Source of the DNA: G963663495 sp963663495
Lineage (GTDB): Bacteria; Bacteroidota; Rhodothermia; Rhodothermales; Bin80
Assembly: GCA_963663495.1 (NCBI GenBank)
Contig: OY760427.1
Location: 4,154,001 to 4,218,000 of the forward strand
Length of the DNA: 64,000 nt
Direction: 5' to 3'
Part shown: positions 9,974 through 18,902 of the stretch, piece by piece
How positions within the stretch are numbered: the stretch's first letter is position 1
How the letters are laid out: each line of letters begins with the position of its first letter
The notes under the pieces: generated by a model
Seen by the model: only the letters and a program-made list of their open reading frames with translations
What the model was told of the DNA's origin: nothing
The model's database searches: none
Translations under genes and position numbers: made by a program

Positions 9974-11020
9974 TCATTGCGACACGGAAGCAACCTCCTC
10001 GCCAAACAATTCCAACCGCATAGGCTCCAGGTGCGTCGCATGCGCCAGTCGTCGCATCCGGGACTCCTTGTCCAACAGCAGGAGCGCATATTGACCGCGC
10101 CGCTGCTCCGGGGGTAGCCACTTGCGAAGGTCACGCATCTGTCGGAACAGCTGACTTGCCGTGTGTGCCAAACAGCGCGTGCTCCTGAGACTCGAACACA
10201 GCCGCTCGTACATGTCCGTCTGGTGCAGGGTCAGCGTCTGCTCCAGGTCCTGTAGTAGCCACTGGGCCGCAGACCGATTGAGCAACTCCAACTCCGCGTG
10301 GATCCGCATCAAGGCCACGTGGGCTTCGCCACGATCCGGCAACTGGAACGCCCGCGTGATGGCGCCCCTTACGCGACGCTGTTGCTTCTCGGCAAGAAAG
10401 CTGACTACCCGCTCCCGCTTGGCCATCTGACAGTGTTGGTGGCACAACCGAGGACCCAGAACCTCTTCCAGTACCCGCGTCAGCCAGGACTGTCCGCGTG
10501 TAATGCACAAAAGACCCCGATCCGTACATAGGCCGCGCTTGCGCAAGCCCTCCAGTAGTTGCCGTATGGCGGCATCGTGCTGCAGTGTGGCCTCTATACA
10601 TCCCAGCATGTGCTGATACCCGCCTGCGGTCACCCCCATACAGAGCACCAGAGAGCGTCCCCACACCGGTACGGCATCCAGCCACAGCGCTACATAGTCC
10701 TCTCCTTCCAGGGAGCGCTCGTCAAAGACCTCCCGCGCCTGATTGCGCACCTCTCGCTGGTAGGCATCCTCCACAGGATCGCCTGTCCGGCCCGAATCTG
10801 TCTCCAGCAAGCTCCCTTCCGGTTGCCTACTAGTGGCTGCCTGCGGTTGCTTGTCCGCACCAGCGTGCGGATCCGGTTGTACGTCCGACTCCAGGCTACA
10901 AGTCAGGTGTTGTACGAGCTCGCTGAAGCGCCGAAGGAGGTAGTATCGTAGTTGTCTTCCAGACGGTCCAGCCTCGCGCAACCCTTGTTCTAGCTGCGCA
11001 AGATCTTCTGATAAATCCAT
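9974..11020 (-). CDS. Orphan IS256-like transposase paralog lacking catalytic residues
   Basis: About 348 residues. The longer open frame starts at 11089, but homology to the two other copies (26277, 29602) begins at MDLSEDLAQLEQGL, so 11020 is chosen. It aligns with the catalytic half of the IS256 transposases here: LWLDAVPVW matches LLLDGKYF, QHCQMAKRERVVSFL matches QRCTWHKRENVVSYI, and TLTLHQTDMYERL matches TLTLHRLGVAEEL. The first Asp is kept. The second Asp position is Arg (CITRGQSW) and the Glu position is Ala (RCLAHTAS), so cleavage activity is unlikely. The N-terminal 100 residues are short and poorly conserved. The active partner that follows this gene type elsewhere is missing here. 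Confidence 0.8.
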   Translation of the reverse strand: MDLSEDLAQLEQGLREAGPSGRQLRYYLLRRFSELVQHLTCSLESDVQPDPHAGADKQPQAATSRQPEGSLLETDSGRTGDPVEDAYQREVRNQAREVFDERSLEGEDYVALWLDAVPVWGRSLVLCMGVTAGGYQHMLGCIEATLQHDAAIRQLLEGLRKRGLCTDRGLLCITRGQSWLTRVLEEVLGPRLCHQHCQMAKRERVVSFLAEKQQRRVRGAITRAFQLPDRGEAHVALMRIHAELELLNRSAAQWLLQDLEQTLTLHQTDMYERLCSSLRSTRCLAHTASQLFRQMRDLRKWLPPEQRRGQYALLLLDKESRMRRLAHATHLEPMRLELFGEEVASVSQ

Positions 11021-11029
11021 GCATGAAAA

Positions 11030-11105
11030 TGGATGGTGAATGGGGACGAAATCCCCCAAATCAACCCCAATCCAATTTTCTAAAACCAACTAAGAATTGA
11101 ACCAT
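11030..11105 (-). repeat. Terminal region of the orphan IS256-type element
   Basis: On the minus strand this reads GGCATGGTTCAATTC and on towards the paralog start. It aligns with GGCGTGCCATTCCTTG at the ends of the 23519-30761 element. It cuts the group II intron reverse transcriptase at RPE. A related copy lies at 16591-16656. Confidence 0.65.
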
Positions 11106-11778
11106 GCCTCTCCGGACGACCTTCACCGCGCTTCTTGCGACTCTCCTCGGCAAATCGCCCAAATTCAATCAGACGAGTCTTCCTCGGATGCAGACTTAGC
11201 CCAAACCTCCCGAGCCTTGTCTGCAGGTCAGCCATAAAGCGTTGCGCTGCTCCCTTGTACTGGAAGCACACTACAAAATCATCCGCATAACGAATGATGT
11301 AGACCTCCCCCGCACTCCGATGTGTTTTGCGCCATGCGTGAACCCATTTGTCCAGTGCGTAATGAAGATAGATATTGGCCAGTATCGGCGAGATCACCGC
11401 TCCTTGCGGTGTGCCTACCTTGCTGTCCTCTAACTGTCCATCTACCATCACGCCCGCCTTCAGCCACTTGATGATCAGCCAAATCACTCGTTTGTCCGCG
11501 ATACGGTGCTCCAGAAAGCGAACAAGCCGCTCCTGATCGACCATGTCGAAGAACTTGCGAATGTCGGCGTCCACAATGTAGCTGACCTTGCGGCGCTCTA
11601 TCACATGTGCCAAAGCATCCAGCGCGTCATGCGCGCTGCGCTTTGGCCGGAACCCATAGCTAAAACCCGCAAACTCCGACTCAAAGATCGGAGTCAGGAT
11701 GCATTCCACCACGGCCGTCTGGACGATCTTGTCCTCCAGTGCAGCTATGCCGAGCGGTCGTGTACTGATGCGCGACAT
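11106..11778 (-). pseudogene. ltrA: Group II intron reverse transcriptase/maturase fragment
   Basis: Roughly 220 residues of an LtrA-type protein. It includes RPLGIAALEDKIVQ, YGFRPKRSAHDALDAL, GTPQGAVISPILANIYLHY and the YADD polymerase motif (IIRYADDFVV). It ends inside the RLIEFGRFAEESRKKRGEGRPE block, where the IS256-type terminus begins. Both the N-terminus and the maturase/X region are missing. An ATG at 11778 is present, but the protein is clearly truncated there at or near the IS21 boundary. No intron RNA domains were recognised beside it. Confidence 0.9.
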
Positions 11779-12768
11779 TTAGGATTATTAACGACGATTA
11801 CTGCAGGAACGGGGACTTGATGCTCTTTTCTGCGTGGATTGGCGATTTGTTCAGCCAAACCACAGGGGTAATGGTCAAAGATAAGCAGGTCCTACATTTA
11901 CGCAGGTTAGTATTGGAGCAGGGAGAGTCCATAGCGATTGCAGCGCGCAAGTCGGGTATGTGTGAGACGGCGGCTCGCAAGTACATACGGTTGGGTAAAT
12001 TGCCGAGCGAGACGGTCAAGCCACGAACGTGGCGTACGCGCAAGGATCCGTTCGAGGATGTGTGGGAGGAGGCGAAGGGGTTTTTGGAGATGAATCCAAA
12101 TCTTGAGGTTACGGCGCTATTTGGGAAGCTACAGCGTCGCTATCCGGGCAAGTTTCAGCCGGGCCAGTTGCGTACGCTGCAGCGTCATGTGAGGTACTGG
12201 AAAGCAACGGAGGGACCGCCGAAGGAGGTCTACTTTGCACAGGAGTACAAGCCGGGAGACCGAGCGCAGTCGGACTTTACGTGCATGAACAAGTTGGGTG
12301 TGACGATTCAGGGAGTGCCCTTCAAGCATAAGTTGTTCCATTTTGTGCTGACGTATTCGAACTGGCAGACGGGTAGTGTATGCCGTTCGGAGAGTTTCGA
12401 GGCGTTATCGGAGGGGTTGCAGAATGCTCTTCAGGCGTGTGGAGGGGTGCCGAGGCTCCATCAGACGGATTCGTTGAGTGCTGCGGTACGCAGGTTGCGT
12501 CGTAGTGATGGAGCGTCCTTTACGGACCGTTATCAGGCATTGATGCGGCACTGCGGTATGAAGGCTCGACATACGCAGGCGCGCAGTCCGCACGAGAATG
12601 GCAAGGTTGAACAGGCACACTATAGGGTAAAGCAGGCCATAGCGAACCAGCTCACTCTCCGGGGAAGCAGCGATTTTGAGAGTCAGCAGCAGTACGAAGC
12701 CTTCCTTGCTAAGCTGTTTGTGCAGTTGAATACGCCGCGCAAGGAGCGTTTTGAGGAGGAACGGGCGC

Positions 12769-12772
12769 ATAT
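12769..12772. repeat. Target duplication ATAT of the IS1380 insertion (left copy)
   Basis: ATAT precedes the CCTGCAATATTCATG terminus. ATAT recurs at 14680-14683 after the other terminus. A 4-bp duplication fits the IS1380 family. Confidence 0.85.
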
Positions 12773-13045
12773 CCTGCAATATTCATGATGTACCCTGTTC
12801 GGGTCTAAAAGTGCTGTTTCGGTACCTGCAGGACCGATTGTGCGTTGTTCATGCGTAGGGACGACCATGAGAGGGGCTGAAAACACCAGTTTAGGCCCTT
12901 TTCCCGACTCGATAGCGGTCACATTACCGAGATTTTGGGAAGACGTCTGTCGGGTAGATACACCTCTGCCTACCTTCTCTTTCCGCTTTCCGCTTTCCGC
13001 GTTGGGCGCCTGCGGTGTCGAAGCGCAGGCGCAAATTTGACTTGG

Positions 13046-14596
13046 CTAGCTCTTCATGGGAAGCGTGATCCATGTGAGTTGACAATAACGTCGCCAAAAT
13101 TGCTCCCATGCAGCATCTGCGCTGGCGGCAATGTGGATAACGATGTTGCGCGCGTGTTGTACGAAGCGGGCCCCCACCTTGAGTACACGCTCGCGATAGG
13201 TGCTCAGACTTATCTGGGATTCGTCAGGCTCCCGCATAAGGCAGCGCCCCACATGCATGAGCTGATAAGTTAGAAGGTATACCTGTAGCAGGACCTCGTT
13301 CTCGGCTCGGATCTCGGCTTCCTGTTCCGACTCATCCTGTTCCGACCCATCCTGCTCCGACCCATCCTGCTCCGACTCATCAGGCACCCGCACTACAGGC
13401 CGGCCCTTATAGTGTGTCTTCGGACGGGGAACCGAAGACAGCGCCATGGAGCAAGCCGCATTCAGCTCCCCGAAATGCTTTTCCGCCTTTCCTCTCTTCC
13501 TGTACAGATTCACAAGCTGCTCTGCCGGATAGGCTTCTGCATCCAGATCGGTGATCAGATAGAAATGCCGCGGAAAAAGCTCTCCCGGCACCGGATCAAC
13601 CACGAGCACCACACGACGCTCTACGGACCAGCACTTTGCACGGTAGCGCAGTTCGTGGTAGCATTCGTCCGACGGCTGATCACCCTCCAAATGAGGCGCC
13701 GCAAGCCCGTCAATCACATCGTTTCCTTTCAGACGCATCACGTAGCCGATACGGTCGTTCTCCAGCTTATCACACAACTCTCCACTGTTGAAGCCTGCGT
13801 CCAATCGGACAATGACCTTGTCGGCCACATGTTCACGCAATGCCAGCCCAATGCGTCGAATGAAACCGTAGCAGTCCTTCACCACATTCTGCGTGCCCCC
13901 TCGCAATTCCGCCCCCAACATGTCGCCCGACTCACCGCATATGGCGATAAGGGGCAGAAAGATGGTGCGCTTATAATACCCGTTCCACTTGCTGCCCTGC
14001 TGCTTGCCATGCGTATCTACCGGTACACCGTCCACATCAAAGACTACCTCGGGGCGGCGCTTCCCGCCACCACGCTGCAGCAGGTGCTCCATGGCGAATG
14101 TCTCTGCAAAAAGGCGCAACTTCTTGAAATTCTTTTTCCCGGCCAACATGTGCACGAAGCGAGACATGGTTGGCTGGGATGCCAGGGACCTATCGTCCTG
14201 TAAAGCCTCCATACCCCTTTTGGAAGAAGTGGCCACGCGCATGGCGGGGTCCCTTCGAAGCTTGTCCGCATCTGACTGACGTCCCCACCCCTGCACATGT
14301 TGCAGCAGGTACTGCCGCACTAGCTCCTCAAGGCTATGCGTAATCCGAGCTTGGGACCGATTGTCCTTAAGCACGGAAGCGAGTCGGCATGCCAAGGTGC
14401 TGATCACCATGAGCAGGCGCATAGGAATGACGCCGGCATCCGATGTTAGATTATCGGTCTTGGAGCGTACAACTTTAACGGATTTATTGAACTGGCAAGC
14501 GAACAGAAGGTTGGATTTGGGATCTGGCATCGGGTGTGTTACAGGGTGAATGGGTATTGGGGTTTCTAAACGATTGAGCGTCGCGCAAGAGTCCAT
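13046..14596 (-). CDS. IS1380 family transposase
   Basis: 516 residues, usual length for the family (DDE_Tnp_1 group). Acidic motifs are EVVFDVDGVPVDTHGK, VIVRLDAGFNSGEL and the Glu of YRKRGKAEKHFGELNAA (YxxRGxxE type). A short tandem repeat of DGSEQ-like 5-residue units lies around residues 400-425, replacing the single unit seen in the deleted relative at 3.7 kb. No stops or frameshifts are seen, so this copy is probably functional. The start at 14596 is the first ATG in frame inside the element. Confidence 0.93.
   Translation of the reverse strand: MDSCATLNRLETPIPIHPVTHPMPDPKSNLLFACQFNKSVKVVRSKTDNLTSDAGVIPMRLLMVISTLACRLASVLKDNRSQARITHSLEELVRQYLLQHVQGWGRQSDADKLRRDPAMRVATSSKRGMEALQDDRSLASQPTMSRFVHMLAGKKNFKKLRLFAETFAMEHLLQRGGGKRRPEVVFDVDGVPVDTHGKQQGSKWNGYYKRTIFLPLIAICGESGDMLGAELRGGTQNVVKDCYGFIRRIGLALREHVADKVIVRLDAGFNSGELCDKLENDRIGYVMRLKGNDVIDGLAAPHLEGDQPSDECYHELRYRAKCWSVERRVVLVVDPVPGELFPRHFYLITDLDAEAYPAEQLVNLYRKRGKAEKHFGELNAACSMALSSVPRPKTHYKGRPVVRVPDESEQDGSEQDGSEQDESEQEAEIRAENEVLLQVYLLTYQLMHVGRCLMREPDESQISLSTYRERVLKVGARFVQHARNIVIHIAASADAAWEQFWRRYCQLTWITLPMKS
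13324..13384 (-). repeat. 15-bp tandem repeat in the IS1380 transposase gene
   Basis: About four copies of a 15-bp unit encoding (D)GSEQD or ESEQD. The relative at 3.68 kb has a single unit, so the number has changed by slippage without breaking the frame. Confidence 0.75.
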
Positions 14597-15286
14597 TCAA
14601 CCCGTGTATAGTCAACATATTACACCATAATATTAAACGACGATTCCCCGCCACTTAACTCCCTCATGAATAACGGAGGATATGGGACCGCTCCCGAAGC
14701 GTCCATTGACGACATACAAGCCGATATCGGTACGGGTATCCAAAGGCAGTACGATACGGGTACAGAACAACTTCTGCTCGGTGCCGAGCAGACTGATAGG
14801 GGAGCGTGTGGATGTACGTTTGTACGGCGAAGAGGTGCAAGTGTGGTACCGTAACCGATTCATGGAGCGGATGCCCCGGTTACACGGCAGGAGCAAGCAT
14901 CGGACTGTGTACAGACATGTCATATCCTCGTTAGTGCGCAAGCCGGGGGCGTTTGCGGATTACCGATATCGATCGGATTTCTTTCCCACCCACCGGTTCC
15001 GGGTGGCCTATGAAGCGCTGCTTCGGGAGCACAGGAAAGGTACAAGGGCGGATAAGGAGTACTTATAAGTACTTAATCTGGCAGCCAGAGAGGGCGAAGG
15101 AGGGGTAGATGCCGTTCTTGACGAGCTATTGGAGCGCAAGGAGGCCATAACCGCAGGGGGTGTACAGGCAATGTTGGGGCAGAAAGTGTCAGAACCGGTG
15201 GATGGTATGGCACCGGTCGAGGTGAACCTGGAGTTGTATGACAACTTGCTGCCACACTCGAAGCAGGGTATACCTGCGGCAGGGAT

Positions 15287-16079
15287 ATGAAGATGTTGAC
15301 ATCGGTGGAGATAGAGCAATTGCTGCAGAAGGTGCTCAAGGAGCTACGGATGCCGGGAATCGGGGCATGCTGGCAGGAGAAGGCCGCAATGGCTCGCAGG
15401 GAGTGTATAAGCTTTGAGCGTTTTTTTGGAGTTGGTAGAAGAGGAATGTCAGAAGCGATACAGCAAAAGGACACTGCGCTGGTTGCGGGAGTCAAAACTT
15501 CCCTTGGAGAAGACCTTGGACACGTTTGATCGCGGTCGGCTGCCTTTGGGGGTGGATCATAACCTGCGTGTGCTGCTGGAGGGGGGTTTCCTGGCTCGCA
15601 GGGAGAATGTATTGCTCTTTGGTCCACCCGGAACCGGCAAGACGCATCTGGTATGTGCTTTGGGCCGGGAGTTGATCCACCAGGGCCGTCGTGTGATCTT
15701 CTACAGTTGCAGCGTGCTGGTACAGGAGTTGTTGCGAGCTAAGCAGGAGGTGCGCCTACCCAAGCTTATGAAGCGCTTATTGCGGTATGATGCGCTCATC
15801 ATAGACGATATTGGCTACGTGCAACAGAGTCGGAAGGAGATGGAAGTCTTGTTCCACCTTCTGGCAGCGCGCTACGAGCGCGGCAGTGTGCTGGTGACGA
15901 GCAATTTGGCGTTCAGCCAATGGAAACGCATATTCAAGGATCCCATGATGACGGCGGCGGCAATTGACCGCTTGGTACATCACTGCGTGATACTGGAGCT
16001 CAACGTGCCGAGTTATCGCTTGGAGGCCTCCAAGCGACGTCAGGAAGCCAACAACGAGGTAGCGGGTAGGGCGTCCTGA
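15287..16079 (+). pseudogene. istB: IS21-1 ATPase IstB (one-base frameshift)
   Basis: The ATG at 15287 overlaps the istA stop. The start encodes MKMLTSVEIEQLLQKVLKEL and reaches ISFERF. At a run of seven T (about 15420-15426) the frame changes; six T would give FERFLELVEEECQKRYSKRT and join the rest. The remainder holds an AAA+ ATPase with Walker A GPPGTGKTHL and Walker B ALIIDDIGY, plus SNLAFSQW. IstB assists the IS21 transposase and target choice. The lesion is in a homopolymer, so a sequencing error is possible. Confidence 0.88.
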
Positions 16080-16590
16080 GATAGCTCAGTCCACAAGGAT
16101 CGGCTGGATTAAGGCCGGGGCGCTCCACGACGCGGGAATGGTGGTGTGGTGGGCAGAACGCCCAGAGAACCCGAGCATAGGCACCCATACCCGTGGAATG
16201 ATCCGCGTTGGCCCAGAAAGGGCCAACGGTTCGTACTGCAGACGACTTAACCCGCTCCAAGACGCAATCCACAAGCCCTCGCCTGTCTAAAATGAGGTAG
16301 AATAGCGTGGGTTTCTCGCGTCTCTAATTGGCGTCCATTACCGCGCAACAATCCAATCTGCACGCACACAACAAGCACACCTGATATATGTGTTTGCAAA
16401 GGTTGCCTGAATGCACATGGGCCCGTCGATTGGTGCACCAGAGTTAAATGTCGGCGCAAAAGGAGGCCAAACGCATCGTTATACTCTAAGCTTCGACGCC
16501 TCGCAGCTTGCTGCTCGGCCTCGAAGCTTCATTCCTAGTCTTCACGTAACCTTAATAGTCGCAGTCACCATTTATACTTGACTTTTGACA
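16080..16590 (+). repeat. Non-coding right end of IS21-1
   Basis: No gene seen. This 510-bp segment is about 85-90% like the inverted segment 18903-19391 of IS21-2 and ends in the terminus TGACTTTTGACA. It holds the terminal binding region of the element. Confidence 0.8.
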
Positions 16591-16656
16591 GACGAAATCC
16601 CCCAAATCAACCCCAACCCAATTTTCTAAACACAACTACTTCTGCAACCATGCCCA
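16591..16656 (-). repeat. Orphan end of an IS256-type (orphan-paralog subtype) element
   Basis: Carries GACGAAATCCCCCAAATCAA, the same terminal region found beside the orphan paralog at 11040-11105, ending near CCATGCC. IS21-1 abuts it directly, so IS21 was inserted into or recombined with another copy. Confidence 0.65.
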
Positions 16657-16747
16657 AGTCAGTCGAATAAATGGCATTTTCTGGCAAGCATTACTTATTA
16701 TTGCACACGAAACATTTACTATACATAGCAAGGTATGTGATTCTCTT

Positions 16748-16785
16748 CCTGACGGCAGGCGCTACAGATTCACGCTGCCGTCAGG
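16748..16785. promoter_or_regulatory. 11-bp perfect inverted repeat upstream of the cold-shock/DUF3825 gene
   Basis: CCTGACGGCAG and CTGCCGTCAGG separated by 16 bp, ending about 50 bp before the gene. It could form a hairpin in the 5' leader or be a regulator site. It has no T run, so a terminator is less likely. Confidence 0.5.
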
Positions 16786-16833
16786 AGTTCAGAGCACTGG
16801 TCAGAAAAGGTTGCACCGCAGTCAACCACAACC

Positions 16834-18030
16834 ATGAAACTGAGAGATAGAACCATGCGCGGGATTGTCAAGTTCTTTAATGAACAAAGGGGGTTCGGGC
16901 GGATCACATCGTCGGATGACACCGAGAGCTATTTCGCTCACGTATCACAGATACAAGACGCGGATGAGCAGATCCTGATACAGGGCGAGGAAGTCCAATT
17001 TGCCGAACACCGATCGAAGAAGGATCCTGAGGCGCGGTCGATCGTCAGAATAGATGTTCGGCACCGCGGAGTAGTAAAAACATTCGACAAAGGCTTCGGC
17101 TACATTGCTCCCGACGATGGAGGAGACGAAATCTTTGTTCACTATAGTGATATCGTCATCATCGGCTTCAAGCGCCTTGAAGCCGATGATAAGGTATCCT
17201 TCGTAATCGCGATAACCGAAAAATACGGACGTAAGGCGATCCGCGTACGTCGGTTGGATGCCAGACTTCCGTTCCAGAAGTTTGCCTTCTGTCCCCAGCT
17301 GGACAACCAGCTTGAAGAATTGGCGACGTTAGCACAGAAGGAGGACTGGAATTATCGACACACCAAGCCCAAACGACGGTTACCGATCCTACGAAGCTTC
17401 GTCTTCTATACGTTTGCTCGACTGGAAGCGGAAGGGAAGATCGCCACCGCATCCGGCGAAAACGATGAGGCTGTGGCGTGCTTCAATACCGGGCTCGCGA
17501 CTGAGCGCCAAGAAGCGATATTTGCCGTGTTTGGTCCGTACCAAGGGGTTACTGATAAAAGCCCGCAGTGGGTTCTGAAGAAGTTCGCGAAGGAAAGTGA
17601 CCGGAGCCTGAATTTCTTTGCGCAGCGCCCAGATATTGCCAACTACTTCAGCGATCCGAGCGAACTCCTCTACGACACGCGAATCGAGCTCGTTGTGGAT
17701 CTTGACCACGTTATTGGGGACAACCGCGATAGGTTCCCAAGAGAATTACCGGACGATGACTTCGCAATAAGGCGCGCCCTCGAGGCCGCTATTTTGGGTG
17801 CCAAGCGGCGAGTTAGACGTAACTATAAGACCGCGATTCCCCAATACTATCGTGGTAGCCTGCAACTCCTTCTCCCGCTGTGCCTGGTTCAGCCAGAGCG
17901 CGCTGACTTGGCTCTTGTCGTGGCGCGAGAGAAGCAGGTCTACCGCGCGTCGACAGTCCTGAAGCTGGACATGGCGTACAACAACGCTCGGCTCATTGCA
18001 AGGCCGGATACGGAATGGCTTAATCCGTAG
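16834..18030 (+). CDS. Double cold-shock-domain protein with DUF3825 domain
   Basis: 398 residues. Two cold-shock-like domains come first: residues 8-70 (MRGIVKFFNEQRGFGRI) and 72-140 (RGVVKTFDKGFGYIAPDDGG, EIFVHYSDI). Both keep RNP-1-like aromatic patterns (GFGRI, GFGYI). The rest matches DUF3825: LPILRSFVFYTFARLE, ACFNTGLAT, DPSELLYDTRIEL, RVRRNYKTAIPQYY and LKLDMAYNNARLIARPD. Cold-shock domains bind single-stranded RNA or DNA; the function of DUF3825 is not established to my knowledge. The Met at 16855 (MRGIVKFF) is an equally good start, with GAGAG just upstream. The gene sits in a 2.3-kb island between inverted IS21 copies. Confidence 0.85.
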   Translation: MKLRDRTMRGIVKFFNEQRGFGRITSSDDTESYFAHVSQIQDADEQILIQGEEVQFAEHRSKKDPEARSIVRIDVRHRGVVKTFDKGFGYIAPDDGGDEIFVHYSDIVIIGFKRLEADDKVSFVIAITEKYGRKAIRVRRLDARLPFQKFAFCPQLDNQLEELATLAQKEDWNYRHTKPKRRLPILRSFVFYTFARLEAEGKIATASGENDEAVACFNTGLATERQEAIFAVFGPYQGVTDKSPQWVLKKFAKESDRSLNFFAQRPDIANYFSDPSELLYDTRIELVVDLDHVIGDNRDRFPRELPDDDFAIRRALEAAILGAKRRVRRNYKTAIPQYYRGSLQLLLPLCLVQPERADLALVVAREKQVYRASTVLKLDMAYNNARLIARPDTEWLNP

Positions 18031-18101
18031 ACTGGCGCGCGTTGCGTCGTTAACGATGCGGCAGAGGCTGGCACCCGCAGAGACGAAGCTCGTCTCCGAC
18101 C

Positions 18102-18902
18102 TCATGGACCTGCCGCTCCGGATGCTGCGTGCGATGCATCCGCTGGAAAGTACTTCTCGACCCTCTCAAAACACTCGTTCACGAATGCAACCTGGGTAGT
18201 GGTCAAAACACCACGCTCAAGATGCGCTGTGATATTGCGTATGTCGTTAAGATCTTTGATCCATTTCGTGTTCGCCTTCTTGTTGTCTATTTTCCGGGCA
18301 TCCAGTGAATTCACATTTCTAAACAGCGGCCAAGAATGGTGACAAATGTTAATGTAGTTTATAAGGAAAAGCTGAGGTTCCTTCTCGCCTTCTCTGTCCT
18401 TGTCTTCCCACCTATTAATACAGTCCTGGCGAATCCTGAGAGGAATCCCTTTAGTCCACCACGCATCTTGTTTATCACCGTATTATTGCTTCAACGTCCC
18501 GATGACGTAGTCAAAAGCCTCCGTTGAATCTTCCTTACTTGGGTCGCCGCTTCTGTAGTACCCGCCTCATCACGGGACTCCAGATACTGCTCCAAATCCG
18601 AGGACTTGAAGTCGTCGATTCGTTCGTTGATGAGCTCCTCTGGGTCGTAGGCCTGCTGCCGAACGGCTTGGATCTCTTGGACCGAGGCATTCCTGAAGGA
18701 GTCGACCAAGGCTGTGAGATACGGCTCAATTTCGGCGGAAATCTCGTCGGCATTAAGAAAACACAGGTCTGTGCCATCTTCGCGCCGGATATGCTCTGCA
18801 ATTTCCTAGGTGACGTGAAATATGGCTCGGATACCGTTGTCGGTGCACAAATACTCTCTAGGAGCATCGCCGAGTTACCAATGGTTCGTCAACTCGCCGG
18901 AT
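18102..18902 (-). pseudogene. Remnant of a protein with a C-terminal HEPN-like (Swt1-type) domain
   Basis: The C-terminal portion reads WWTKGIPLRIRQDCINRWED, then LDARKIDNKKANTKWI, DLNDIRNITAHLERGV and FERVEKYF, ending at 18102. The RNITAH motif and the upstream W/GIP/R pattern resemble HEPN domains of Swt1-family or similar RNase-associated proteins. The upstream part (EIAEHIRREDGTDLCF, ASVQEIQAVRQQAYDP) is in another frame ending at 18491, so at least one frameshift and one or two stops are present. The 5' end is cut at 18902 by IS21-2. It converges with the cold-shock/DUF3825 gene. The HEPN assignment is by pattern only. Confidence 0.6.

Larger units (their letters stand above)
12773..14679 (-). 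mobile_element. Complete IS1380-family element (1907 bp)
   Basis: Terminal inverted repeats are CCTGCAATATTCATG (12773) and CCTCCGTTATTCATG (inverted, ending 14679). It is inserted in istA with a 4-bp ATAT duplication. One transposase gene lies on the minus strand. A 123-bp piece of the 12773 end recurs at 63517-63639, and an internally deleted relative lies at 3437-4072. Confidence 0.93.
11871..15290 (+). pseudogene. istA: IS21-1 transposase IstA, interrupted by IS1380 and with a nonsense codon
   Basis: The 5' part (from ATG 11871, MVKDKQVLHLRRLVLEQGES) has an HTH followed by a DDE core: QSDFTCMNK, LHQTDSLSAAV and HENGKVEQAHYRVKQ. It is broken at 12772 by IS1380. The reading resumes at 14680 with PLPKRPLTTYKP, STIRVQNNFCSVPSRLIGE and GAFADYRYRSDFFPTHRFR. 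Rejoining across the ATAT duplication gives RAHMGPLPKR. A TAA at 15066-15068 (EYL-stop-VLNLAAREGE) is a second lesion, after which the frame continues to the real stop at 15290. An upstream ATG at 11817 in the same frame is not needed for homology. Confidence 0.9.
11779..16590 (+). mobile_element. IS21-1 (istA/istB), containing an IS1380 insertion
   Basis: The right terminus is clear: inverted TGTCAAAAGTCAAGTATAAA ending at 16590, shared with IS21-2 at 18903. The left terminus was not recognised, so 11779 is only the edge of the ltrA fragment. istA and istB overlap as ATGA at 15287-15290. About 500 bp of non-coding DNA follows istB. The element is inactive as written: istA is interrupted by IS1380 and carries a stop, and istB is frameshifted. 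Confidence 0.8.

Noticed and set aside
18336..18527. Plus-strand 63-codon frame with a hydrophobic start
   Set aside because: It lies antisense to the HEPN-like remnant, whose reading explains the sequence better.
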